The position numbers were made by a program, and so were the translations under genes. Of a stretch of 64,000 bases of DNA, positions 54,949 to 64,000 are shown in pieces. The DNA lies in assembly GCF_921293095.1 (NCBI RefSeq), contig NC_060251.1, positions 65,489,585-65,553,584 of the forward strand, written 5' to 3'. Below the pieces are notes generated by a model that did not search any database, was not told where the DNA came from, and was given only the letters and a program-made list of their open reading frames with translations. How positions within the stretch are numbered: the first letter of the stretch is position 1; each line of letters starts with the position of its first letter. Source of the stretch: Ischnura elegans (lineage: Eukaryota > Arthropoda > Insecta > Odonata > Coenagrionidae).

Positions 54949-54995
54949 ATGGCACGGAAAAGAACTGGTCGATCCTCAGGAATTCCTAGAGTGAG
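54949..54995 (+). CDS. Candidate first coding segment (15 codons plus 2 bases) before a splice donor
   Basis: ATG at 54949 with G at +4 (TTCGATGG) reads MARKRTGRSSGIPRV and then AG, leaving phase 2 at a consensus donor (GAG|GTAAGAG). An in-frame TGA at 54913-54915 precedes it, so this is the first Met of the frame. The peptide is strongly basic (KR and R residues), as in a nuclear or nucleolar N-terminus, but it is too short to assign. It depends entirely on splicing to an exon I could not find. Confidence 0.4.
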
Positions 54996-56591
54996 GTAAG
55001 AGTTGTGTACACCAGAAGTCCACGGCTGTTTTCCTTATATTTATATTAAAAATGAGCGCCTCCTCCCAAACAAGGTTTAAAGATCTAAGATTGAGAAGAG
55101 TGATCAAATTTGGTTCAATTTTTATCCTTGTAATATATACCCCAAAAGTATATAGAAAATGATGCAAAGTTTTTCAGTAAATCGCTAAATCTCCTCGGCA
55201 ATTCTTAATGAGGAACATTAGCATTGGATATTGAAAAATCATCATAAATATTATCTCAATAAAAATATGTTATCATCATGAAGTTCACGGTGTCTTTAGT
55301 TACATAATTTATTTATTAATACTTGTTACTTGCAGTGATGTTTATTTTGTGATTTATCCATAAAAGAAGGTCCTTTTATTTACATCAGTTTGATTTTTCT
55401 AATACTTATAACGGATTTAGATGGCTTCCGCGACAAGGATGACTGTAATTGGTGATTCGTTCCTCATGGAGCAGAATCATAAAATTCTTGGATTTTCATT
55501 ATGATCATATTCACACTAGTTACATGACTCGTGGAGATAGCCTTAAGGTTCTTTTAATCTTCCAAGTATGTGATTGTTAATTCTACCTGACAATGCCTTA
55601 CTTTTTTACCCATTTTAATTCATTTGGTCATCGCTTTCTTTGCATAAAATTTTCTCGTCTTATGAATTTGCTGGTATTCTTAGAAGTTTCTAAACTATAT
55701 AGCAACCTAGACCGCGGAGTATCAACATTTATTGTACGGAGACCATCGTGCCATAGAAATGTGTATTATCCAACCTCCGTATTTGTTGATGGGAGCACTC
55801 CCATTGTTTAGTTTAATTCGGTCAATGAAATGACGAGTAAATATTCCTGGCACTATCAAGGCCGGAATCGAAGTGGATGGTGTATGATGTTTCACTGAAG
55901 TATGAGTTTTAATGTCTGGCTCTCTCAGTTTCGCAGTGGTTCGGTGCTGAAGAAACCATATTTTAAATCCATATTAAGCAAACCATTTTTCTTTTCTAAG
56001 TGTCTCCATTATTTTTCGTCACTACTACTACTACTATTCCTCGCTACTATTATCTACATTAATGCTGTGCAGCTTTTGGTATTTATTTATTTATTTACTT
56101 GAGGCTACCAGGTGGTTTATAGCGGGACAAAACATTGAGAACTGTGCATACTAAAAAACCTTTTTTGTGCCGTCCACTCCTTTTATTTCATTAGACTACT
56201 ACGACACATTTGGACGAATAGCGTCATCTTAAGTTGACCTAATGATGACGTCATGCAACTTAATGCTTGGTAGTTAAATTGTAAGAAGTGGACAGTATAT
56301 AAAAGTTACACTTCGATTCGTTATTCCGTTTCTCTTTATCTCGCCAAATATAGCGAAACTTATTGAGTATCATGCCTTTTCTTTTTCATGCCGGAAACCG
56401 GTTGAACTGTCCTCATAAAATTTTGAATAAATTAGTATTGATGATTGTGTCCCTCAAAAGGTTAAAGAGAACTTTTCAAAGGAATCGTGAAAATATTGGC
56501 ACCCAACGACCATCTTGACCTGGGGAACAAATTTTTGGAAATCCTGATTTGTCGCAGTTAATCTTCTTCTCGCCAACAAAACACTCAATTT
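54996..56591. other. Putative intron start; no exon seen
   Basis: AT-rich DNA after the donor. Contains an ACTACTACTACTACT run at 56020 and an AACCGGTT palindrome at 56396-56403 inside CATGCCGGAAACCGGTTGAA. Frames at 55593-55811 and 55902-56102 look like chance. Confidence 0.4.
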
Positions 56592-57025
56592 TTACGGTTC
56601 TGTGTGAAGATATTCATCTAGGGCCTTTGTCCTATCGGTGTCATCGTCCGTGAAGGAAGCATTTACCGCCAGTTGTCTTCGAATTCTGTCTCCCGCCCAT
56701 TCCTCAAGGGCACTGCCTCCGTGAGTAGGAGCATTAAAAACCGAGCTACCAAATTTATTCAAAAGTCGTTGCGAAACTGCTTTTAATATTGATGGACGCG
56801 AGAACACGTCTAGCTCACTTTCGCTTTCCTCCCCGTCCGGACGCAACTTGTATCACCAAACTCTAGGTAGGAATGTTGCATTCCAAAAACTTCACCGTTT
56901 CACCTTGAAAAGGACGACAGTTTGTCGTCCCTGAAGTCCTTGCTGTAAACGATCCTTTCGTCTGTGGTCGCTTTGCCGGTCAGGTCGATTATGACCGCTC
57001 CATCAAGCCCCTGCAAAGACGTCAT
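56592..57025 (-). pseudogene. Decayed protein-like segment, family unknown
   Basis: On the minus strand an ATG at 57025 opens MTSLQGLDGAVIIDLTGKAT...YSKDFRDDKLSSFSR and stops at 56900 (41 residues), with an in-frame TAA just upstream. A second frame, open 56852-56595 with stop at 56592, reads RPDGEESESELDVFSRPSIL, then ALEEWAGDRIRRQLAVNASF and ends ALDEYLHTEP. A third frame covers part of the gap between them (QGETVKFLECNIPT then stop). Balanced, charged, non-repetitive composition across shifting frames suggests a former coding sequence broken by indels. A short intron between the two main frames was considered, but phases do not match. I do not recognise the protein. Confidence 0.4.
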
Positions 57026-57045
57026 CGTTCTTTATGACATTTGAG

Positions 57046-57297
57046 GAGATGAGAAGCCAAGGGGTACTAGTGATTTTCTTCTAAACGGAGTAAGGAACGG
57101 AAATTGATTGAAGAAATATACATAAACTTTGTTGGCCAAGGGATACGAGTGAGTCTTTGTTCTGTGCTGACATCGAGTGGAAAATCAAATGCAATACTAA
57201 ATATCTAGTTGATCTGTGATGTTTTCTTTGCCTAATTCTTTTACCTAACTCTGTTTAGAAGAAAACGTCACTTGTACCCCTTGGCTCCTCACCCCTT
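57046..57297. mobile_element. 252-bp MITE with 8-bp target duplication
   Basis: Flanked by exact CATTTGAG at 57038-57045 and 57298-57305. Terminal arms of about 47 bp: left ATGAGAAGCCAAGGGGTACT through CTTCTAAACGGAGTAAGG; right reversed GTGAGGAGCCAAGGGGTACA through CTTCTAAACAGAGTTAGG. The 8-bp duplication suggests hAT-type integration, though the outermost bases do not begin with CAG. It is inserted immediately 5' of the decayed minus-strand frame. Confidence 0.88.
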
Positions 57298-57456
57298 CAT
57301 TTGAGACACTGCGAAACAGCGATATTTAATTCGACCTGAAAAATTGCGTCAAAATAAAATTTCAATTGAATTAATGAATTGAAGGATTTGATTCTTTCCC
57401 GGTGAATGGTGGCTGTGCATGTCTATCGGACTTCCCTTCAGGTGAGGCTAACCATT

Positions 57457-57500
57457 TCTGCCCACGTTTCGAGAAATGCTTTTTCATCTTCCTCAGTCAG
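57457..57500 (-). ncRNA. Hammerhead-like motif, probably inactive
   Basis: The minus strand reads CTGACTGAGGAAGATGAAAA then AGCATTTCTCGAAACGTGGG: CUGAGGA (57496-57490), an imperfect stem II, GAAA (57470-57467), CGUG. The nucleotide after U16.1 is G, which is not allowed at the cleavage site, and stem I pairing is poor. Related in layout to the motifs at 31913 and 37954. Confidence 0.25.
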
Positions 57501-57728
57501 AGCTGGTTGATGATGGCTTTTTCAGTAGAGCGCCTAACCCGATGGGACGTCTCAGAGACATTAAAGCCAATTTAATGAATCAATTGAATTCCAAAATTAA
57601 TTTATTACCAATGTTTAGTCGTAGATATTACTAGAAATTGAAGAGTTTTTTTTTAACATCTTGAAGTTACCGTTTATGAATGCCCACCGATACCCGATGA
57701 TCAGTTATCAGAGACCGCCAAACACGAT

Positions 57729-57903
57729 AACCGGTTACTTATGGTCACCTGTTTCCAATTACCGGTTTCTGGTGGCCACCAGTTTCTGATCACCGGTTTT
57801 TTTACCCAGTGACCGATATCTGAACAAGTTAGTGAGCCACAACCGAAGGTCATCTCACGTTATCGTTCAGGAATAATCGATTACCGGAAACTTTTACCGG
57901 TTA
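57729..57903. promoter_or_regulatory. Cluster of ACCGGTT-type sites
   Basis: AACCGGTT (57729), ACCGGTTT (57761 and 57792), TACCGGAAA (57882) and ACCGGTTA (57896) fall within 175 bp. AACCGGTT is the known core recognised by Grainyhead/CP2-family factors, so this could be an epithelial-type enhancer. An equally plausible view is subterminal repeats of an undefined DNA transposon. No flanking terminal repeats were found. Confidence 0.3.
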
Positions 57904-59868
57904 TTGGATAGCCCCACCCGTTTATTTTCCAATGAAACTTCATACGGATAATTTGCAGTTGTCCTATTAGCATCACATTCCTTTATATCTGTTGTGCATT
58001 TATTTATTATTTATATCAAAGTATACTTCTGCAAAATATACGCGCCCAATGGTATGCTAACGTTATATCCATCAACTTTTCTTATCAGAGTTCTGACTCC
58101 TGTTTAATATGGCCGTTATGAATTGCTACCAGTTTTTCGTCGTGACCAAGGAAGAATGTGACGAAATAATATGAAGTCATCTATAAGGGAAAAAAACAGA
58201 TGCCAAATTTGATGTTTCAAAATTAAAAATGAATGAAAAAGAGATATTTTCCCTTCTGTGATGCTGGCTGAAAGTGGGCGGTCGAGTTTGTGGCCTGAAT
58301 ATGGCACGATTAACTTAAAAATTATAAAAAACAAAAGTTTTTTATGGAATGTGAGCGATGTTTTACAGTAATTAGTTTCAAATTGACCCGAGACTCGTCA
58401 GTAGGAATGCCTGCTGTGCCTATTTTGTTGACGTATAATTTTTTACCGGTTTTCTGTAATTTAAAACCTATAGGTCTATTCTTTTTGACTAATCTGTCTT
58501 TCATGGCTTTATTTCATATTTTAAATTTTCTAAGAGGGTGCATAGCTTGATAATTTGCTGATCGCAGAGAGGTAATAAAACATAGTCTGCGCCGCCTAAC
58601 TGCAGGTCCCAAGTTAACCTTCACAAGTTAAGTACAAGTTAACCTTAACCTTTGCTGTAAAATCTGATTGAAATCCTCGATATAATTTTCAGCCGAAGTA
58701 AGTGAAAAACTCTTATATTATACAGGCTTCTTTGATATGAGTGAAGCATCCTATAGCTTCGTATCAGTTGAAATTTATTGCCATTTAAAATTTCATGTTT
58801 CCTATAAATATGTATGATAATAAATTTTTTCATTGAAACGTAAACGGCACTCTTAAGCTGAAATTCATTGCTAATTTATTGTATGATTAGGTTTATAAAA
58901 TAATATTATAAATTATGATGTTCTATAGCCATTTCTGTCGTGCGAGGCTACTTAACGTTAGGGAAATATGTGATATTTCATCGGACATTTTCCGCAAACC
59001 CTCCGAGCGATTGGTTGACGTACTGGAATCTTTTCTCCCCGCCTGTCCCTGCTTTTGTATTCTTTAATTTCTGATTTTACTTGTATTTAATTTATAAGAT
59101 GATTGAGGCATTCAACCATTGAAACGTCAGTATTATTTATACTTTACTAATGATAAATTGATTTCCGTGATTGTGACGACGAAAATCATGGATAGTGATG
59201 GGTATATTTCTCTCTGGTATGACTTAATTTGCATTAGACCTGAATCCCATGGTGTAAATTGTACTGTCGTTATCCTAGAATCGCCTTCATTGGGCCAAAA
59301 CATTGGGCTTCCACATATCCTTGGGCGAGGCGTTAACGGTTATTCAATGGTTATTCGATGTATATTCAAAGTTCCAGGAAGGTGAGAACAAAGAGATGAG
59401 TTGGGAAAAAAGATTAATTTGGTCCTCGCTAGCGGCTCAAACTCCGCGGCTCGGCAGGTTGATATCTAAATTTATATTTAGGCTGATACCTAGATTTTAT
59501 GTAATAATTTATAATGTCTATATTATTATGGTACAAAGTTAGCTTACCAATATAAAAATAATTATAAAGTCAGAAATAAATCTTAAATACGTAATTTGCT
59601 ACATTGACGCAATATATCTGCCTTGATAATTTTTTTATGAAAAAGTAAGCATAAAATATGATACCCCAGAAATTTTACTATACAACTTACATAGTCAAAG
59701 CGAGTTTCAAGAAAGTGGAGAAAAAAAGAATTTAAGTCTGCCTTTTTCCGGATCCGGACCACTGTGCGCCGCACTGTGGGCAGAAATCGAAAAAAAACTG
59801 GACAAAACCTCAAAAATGTAATTTTTTAATGGAATTTAAAGCTATGCGTATTTTTTGTCATTATATTA
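57904..59868. other. No gene recognised
   Basis: AT-rich. AAGTTAACCTT repeats twice near 58612-58650. Frames such as 59119-59385 and 59303-59542 show no domain. Confidence 0.45.
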
Positions 59869-60285
59869 GTGCAAGTTTTGTGCGCAAACAGTTTTTCATG
59901 GGTAAATTTTTTTAAAACAAAATATATGGCCTCAAACAAAGTACATGGTCAAACGAATTACGCAAAAATTGCTCACATTGAATTTTTTTCAAAAGAATTT
60001 CGTGGCGTGTGCGAACCGTTGAGCGATTGTTTGCTGGAAGAAACATTCCGGTTTACTCCCCGATCTCTTTCCAAGGAAAATTCCAAGTTATTTTTAATTT
60101 TCAAGGCGCGTTACTCGGATGGCACAAGGAAAAACCTTAGCCCTGAACCAGCCTCCGTGGTGGATTTTCCTGGCAAATCGAAGGTCGCGAATTTTCATCC
60201 AGACTCCAATGTGGGCGTAATGCTCTCGGTTACGTGTTTTCCTTTATCCTTACGTTCAAAAGATATTTCCTGCGACTTGGAATGA
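59869..60285 (+). CDS. Longest non-repeat open frame in AT-rich DNA, unknown
   Basis: 138 codons; a second Met at 59926 (MASNKVHGQTNYAKIAHIEF) is a likelier start. The frame contains EPLSDCLLEETFRFTPRSLS and NSKLFLIFKARYSDGTRKNL, is well balanced in charged residues, and has no signal peptide or membrane segment. No family recognised. It ends 31 bp before a Helitron, so it could be a captured or host exon, or simply chance. Confidence 0.25.
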   Translation: MQVLCANSFSWVNFFKTKYMASNKVHGQTNYAKIAHIEFFSKEFRGVCEPLSDCLLEETFRFTPRSLSKENSKLFLIFKARYSDGTRKNLSPEPASVVDFPGKSKVANFHPDSNVGVMLSVTCFPLSLRSKDISCDLE

Positions 60286-60316
60286 TGCGCTAGTTATTTT
60301 GGCAATTTCATTTACA

Positions 60317-60595
60317 TCTATATATATACGTAGAAAAGAGGATGTCTGTTTGTCTGTCCGCTATTCGTTTCCATACGGCTCGACGTATTTCGTCCAAAGT
60401 TGGTACGTAGGTTTACCTCATGCTATCGAACTCCGTAGTGCTACTATTGATTGCGTCCTTAGCATCGTTTTCTGATTTCGCACGTCATTGGTTGCTGTTG
60501 GACATCCTACCGGGTCGGCTCATCTCTTGACAAGCTCATGGAGGAAACATTAAAATCCTGCTATTTTTACAGAGCAACGTCGGGTGGCCTGATAG
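60317..60595 (+). mobile_element. Non-autonomous Helitron, copy 2
   Basis: The 5' end is TCTATATATATACGTAG preceded by A (60316), then AAAAGAGGATGTCTGTTTGT, CCGCTATTCGTTTCCATACG, internal GAAACATTAAAATCCTGCTA, and 3' end AGAGCAACGTCGGGTGGCCT then GATAG followed by T. It is homologous end to end with 12697-13033, whose 3' CTAG is intact; here the terminal C is mutated. TC start, A|T target and CTRR-type end define Helitrons. No Rep/helicase. Confidence 0.85.
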
Positions 60596-62489
60596 TTGTG
60601 ATATAATTTATATTGACCGCAGAGTTCTAGCCGTTAAATAGCATAGCTCAACTATAGCATTAAGAATTGCTGGAAGCGTTGTTTTAAAATATTGATGAGA
60701 GATTTATTTTCGTCATGAAATCGAACGGAATGTCAGATTACGTTAGATTTTATTCATTCGCAGTGAAAATTGTTCATGAGCCATTACTAACTTTGGCCTA
60801 AGTGTTAACATGGTGATTATTTCAAACTGACATTTTTGATCCGATCAACAATATTTCAATCCGAATCAACAATATGAGTAAGTTCCAATATTACTTTATA
60901 AATAGACAGTTTTAGTTGTGCAATGGAAAGGAAATAATATGCCATGATTTTCTCTTTTAAAATTACTGCAGGAGTATGTACACGGGTGAATTATATCATC
61001 GCACGGTTATTAATAAAATAATATTTGGTTGACAGATCGAATACTTCCATTAGTCGCAATGTGTACGAATTCAACTGCCTTATGTTTGGAATTTTTCTCA
61101 CAGAAGAAAAAAATGTCGCCATGGTACTACTTCCTTGGGTATGGTTATTTTTATTCGTGCTATCTCGTGGTTACTCGGAAAACAAACCGAAACAAAAAGG
61201 CAAAAGGCCGAAATAATTTTAAGAAACGTGGAGATAATTGGAATTGACGAATGATAAAATTGAGATGTGTAACTCGGACAGAAAATCAGGTGATTCGAGG
61301 TCAAATGTCACAGCGATTGGAGAAATATGAAAAAGAAGTATTTTCACAAGGTGGCGGTAAATGTAAACGTTGTCATCCCAATGGTTGCCTTAGTGCAATA
61401 CATTATCTGTATACGATTCCACATAAAAACATATTAACCGACCTTTATTCTGGAATGTCAATATCAAAAGGATAATTGATAATGACTCATTTTCAGTGTA
61501 AGCTATAGTCGATAATTATGTTTTTCTCTCGATTAAAAATCATTCTCTTTACTTGATTAAAGTATGTGTTCCCGTCTGGTTGGACACCCTAAACTACATC
61601 GTGTGAAAGAGAACCAGGAATTTGGAAGTGCCCTGATATTTTTTTGTAAAAAAATTATTATGCCAGCGTTTTTGTGAATTTTGATGAGGCTGGTTTTTTA
61701 CGTATTTTGTCCGCCATTCGGTGGGTATAGCCTCCTTATTTTTTTTTTTTCGCTCAAGTTGTCGACCATGGAATATAGTTATCGCTCGCGGATTTCGGGC
61801 GTTTTCCCTCGCGCTCACCGACCTTCTAAGCATCTCCCGAGGGCTGGCGCCAAGTGAAGGGAACATAGGCGCCCCCTGTGCCGATGAAATGACGTCACGG
61901 ACTTGAAACTGCCCCTAAGCTCCCGCCCACTCTTTTCGGCGATGCACCTTACGTAGGGTAGAGAAAAATTGCGTCTAGGAATTTGTACTATATGTAGATA
62001 GCGGATGCCAACAGGAACCAAAATTAGTAATGATGCTTAGGTCGAAAACGCACCATTTTTGACCTACAGAAACTTTGAGCCTAGCACTCCGATTGGACGA
62101 GAGTTTGCCCTGTTGCGGGATGCTCAGGACAACTCGTAACTTCTAATGCTTTGCCTGCCGAAGATTGCGATGCACACATACATTTCATAAAAACCAAGAA
62201 AAAATAAAAACCAGCCTCGCGAAATTTTATACGCACATATTTATGTTATATGTACACATACGAGATGTGTTGGCTAATAACATTTGCAGCTGGAAATCGT
62301 CAATGTTAATTCATTCAAACTCTTGCGCTGTGAATGTTTTCCCTTAAGAAGCAGATCGATTCGGCTTTCACTTGGTTAAAATTCATGATAAATGAAGGCA
62401 TACAACCATTGTAAATTTTTTCGCGTGTTATCGCAGAAATTACAATACAGATTACTGCTATAATTCGGTTAATCGATGGGGGAGCGGAT
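60596..62489. other. No gene recognised
   Basis: AT-rich with a GC-richer patch at 61780-61960 (CGCGCTCACCGACC..., GACGTCAC) that has short frames on both strands. No repeat family recognised. Confidence 0.45.
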
Positions 62490-62556
62490 GAGTGTGGTGG
62501 CTGGAGTGATGGCTTCCCGCTTAGTCGAACCGGGTTCAAATCCCGGCAGTAGAATA
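62490..62556 (+). mobile_element. tRNA-derived SINE head
   Basis: GAGTGTGGTGGCTGGAGTGA (box A TGGCTGGAGTGATGG), TGGCTTCCCGCTTAGTCGAA, CCGGGTTCAAATCCCGGCAG with a perfect box B and a 5-bp T-stem. The acceptor ends do not pair, so it is not a tRNA gene. A T-run TTTTTTGACC follows at once. Confidence 0.7.
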
Positions 62557-62939
62557 GTTTTTTGACCTTAATTGATCATATTTGACTGATTGACCTTAGC
62601 TGTTGGTCGCCTCCTCCAAATAAATGGCGTCAATTATGCCGTCGACCGTCAATGTGGTAACGGGGAAAATATCACATATTCGGACTTAACTTCTAAAATA
62701 CCGTGAAAATGAGCTTACATGCTAACAATATATGGCATTTCAATAACTCCTTACATACTATTTTTCAGTCAGAATTCATTGAATTATCATTTGGGGGTCG
62801 ATTCGCCATACTTAACCTCCAATTGGTCATTTGGCATTTATCGACGTATAGTGGGTACATTTCGAGATGAACGGACGAAAATCTTTGCGGTGCCATTCGG
62901 TACGCGTTAAGTAGAATCGGACGGAAAAGTATCATCGGC
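62557..62939. other. No gene recognised
   Basis: AT-rich spacer between the SINE head and the GC-rich block. Confidence 0.5.
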
Positions 62940-63310
62940 ATGCAGAACGCCGCCTCCTCTGAATTAAAGGCGCCCCCTCCACCCTATCAGTTAGGGAGGG
63001 GTGGTATCCGTTGGTCAACCCGCCCACTTTCACTCCGCTCCCGTGTAGTTCAAGGTGGCGATTCCGTCTGCGGCGGACGACCTCAAAACATAGAGCACGC
63101 CCGTCCCCCTCCGCTGCATTCCGTGTCGTCATGCCCACCGCTGGCTCGCGACCGTCGCGTGCGTCGGACCGCAAAGTGCAACTGTTGTCGCCCGGCGGCG
63201 GATGTGCGAACGTGATTCGCGACCGAATCTCCGGGCTGGGCGTCGTCGCACTTTTTAAGAGCGCATCGACCTCAGGCCGCTTCATCTCATGCTAGTTCCG
63301 CCCTCAGAGG
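62940..63310. promoter_or_regulatory. GC-rich block, coding-like on both strands or promoter
   Basis: A sharp CpG-rich block. The plus strand has an initiator-like TCAGTT (62987-62992), an ATG at 63131 opening a 54-codon frame (DRKVQLLSPGGGCANVIRDR), and a possible donor GAG|GTAGTA near 63309. The minus strand is open for 117 codons (63285-62932) starting MKRPEVDALLKSATTPSPEI. Open frames on both strands are common in CpG-rich DNA, so neither is convincing. Confidence 0.3.
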
Positions 63311-64000
63311 TAGTAGCACAGGAAAAATTCTCATAATGGCCTCCGTTTATGAGTGGGGGAATTTTTACAACGTTTTTCTTAACTTACTTTCGTGTCTGTC
63401 TGGTTGTCTGTCTGTTTGTTACGGTGGAATTTTGTAACTCAATTTTAACACACTTATCGACTAGCTAGAGCATTGAAACTCTATATCTAGCTCAGATCTT
63501 GATGACAATGCATACTTTCTGCTTTGATTTGACATGCTTTCTGTCATGATTCTGGCTAGATTTAAAAAATATTTCTTATGCAGTTGACGTACTACCAATG
63601 GAAAATGACTCGTTGACATCCGAATAACAAACATTTACAGATTAATAAAACTCCTACCCGACGAGGGTGTTCTACATCGGATTCAATATCATATTTTGCA
63701 ATAAACCAAAGCATAAAATGGTTCTTATTCATCGAAAACATAGCTTTTAATCGCTAATTTAATTCGCAAACCTCCTTTCCAAATAACAAGTGAAGAGACA
63801 TTTTCACATTCTTTATAGTCGCCTGACCCACTCTCACAAAGCGGCGTTAGTAACCTATGCATTAAATGTAACCTTTCATGCGCCCAACGTTTTTCGTTTT
63901 GGTTGTAATGATTGTCATAAAGTATGTCACCATTTGAGTAACAATTCATATCGAGACTCATATATGGACAGAGAAATTTATTTTCTTATTTTGTTATTGG
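63311..64000. other. No gene; GTCT/GTTT-rich patch
   Basis: TGTCTGTCTGGTTGTCTGTC at 63393 onward is a short imperfect microsatellite. The 78-residue minus frame at 63725-63961 shows no domain. Confidence 0.5.

Larger units (their letters stand above)
54568..54995 (+). other. Candidate first exon of an unidentified host gene
   Basis: An arthropod initiator-like TCAGTC (54566-54571, with +1 A at 54568) opens a CpG-rich segment that ends in a textbook splice donor, GAG|GTAAGAG, with GT at 54996. Only two ATGs occur on the plus strand in this 428-base interval: one opening a 44-codon upstream ORF, and one at 54949 whose frame is still open at the donor. The architecture (GC-rich leader, uORF, short initiating coding part, strong donor, AT-rich DNA beyond) is that of a regulated gene's first exon followed by a long intron. 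No TATA box is evident. The downstream exon is not identified in this window. Confidence 0.5.

Noticed and set aside
56340..56470. Possible further hammerhead-like motif around GGAAACCGGTTGAACTGTCC
   Set aside because: No CUGANGA box upstream at a usable distance; only the GAAACCGG part resembles it.
62490..62556. Possible true tRNA gene
   Set aside because: Boxes A and B are good but acceptor-stem halves do not pair and no sensible anticodon arm forms; called a SINE head. The same reasoning applies to 43737-43806 and 21700-21772.
1..64000. Bacterial operon, prophage, CRISPR or endosymbiont DNA
   Set aside because: No long dense coding, ribosome-binding sites or regular spaced repeats; transposon types, SINEs and splice-like signals are eukaryotic.
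1..64000. Endogenous viral element
   Set aside because: No capsid, polymerase or envelope-like protein motifs were recognised; all identifiable reverse-transcriptase pieces are of LINE type.

Overview
This window is AT-rich, gene-poor, repeat-laden DNA of the kind found in large arthropod (most likely insect) genomes. The evidence is mariner-like transposase remnants, C-terminal reverse-transcriptase pieces of several non-LTR retrotransposon (LINE) lineages, tRNA-headed SINEs, non-autonomous Helitrons with TC and CTAG-type ends, and many MITEs and foldback elements. No bacterial or organellar genes, CRISPR arrays or intact conserved host proteins were seen. The species cannot be fixed from the sequence alone. 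All assignments come from reading motifs by eye, with no database search.

Layout. 1-13 kb: LINE 3' tails, two TIR/foldback MITEs, two internally deleted mariner-like elements, a small in-frame tandem duplication and a Helitron. 14-20 kb: a LINE reverse-transcriptase relic split by a hAT-type MITE with a perfect 8-bp target duplication, two more LINE relics in opposite orientation, a decayed ~100-bp tandem array, a GC-rich ATG-free promoter-like island and a pogo/Tigger-like element. 21-29 kb: SINEs, a 662-bp TIR element, a LINE 3' end and a third mariner-like deletion derivative. 31-38 kb: a 1.2-kb hAT-like element and several foldback elements, two of which carry a hammerhead-ribozyme-like core. 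39-48 kb: a dispersed direct repeat, a LINE 3' end with a TACATC tail, SINEs, a dimeric foldback with tRNA T-arm-like sequence on both strands, a MITE nested in a SINE, and two further foldbacks with degraded hammerhead-like cores. 50-64 kb: GC-rich islands, another LINE relic, MITEs, a decayed protein-like segment and a second Helitron.

The best host-gene signal is on the + strand at about 54.57-55.0 kb. A TCAGTC initiator-like sequence is followed by a GC-rich leader with one upstream ORF, then a short initiating reading frame (MARKRTGRSSGIPRV...) that runs straight into a consensus splice donor. It looks like the first exon of a gene whose remaining exons I cannot identify. A second GC-rich island at 18.7-19.1 kb, also + strand, has a TATA box, no ATG for several hundred bases and a weak donor. 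It may be an untranslated first exon.

The most interesting system is a family of foldback elements sharing one central layout: (C/T)TGANRA, a U, a short stem, then GAAAC. Two copies keep all key hammerhead positions (CUGANGA and GAAA), with an ACGU stem III and a complementary stem I. This resembles the short-stem-III hammerhead variants known from Penelope-like retroelements.
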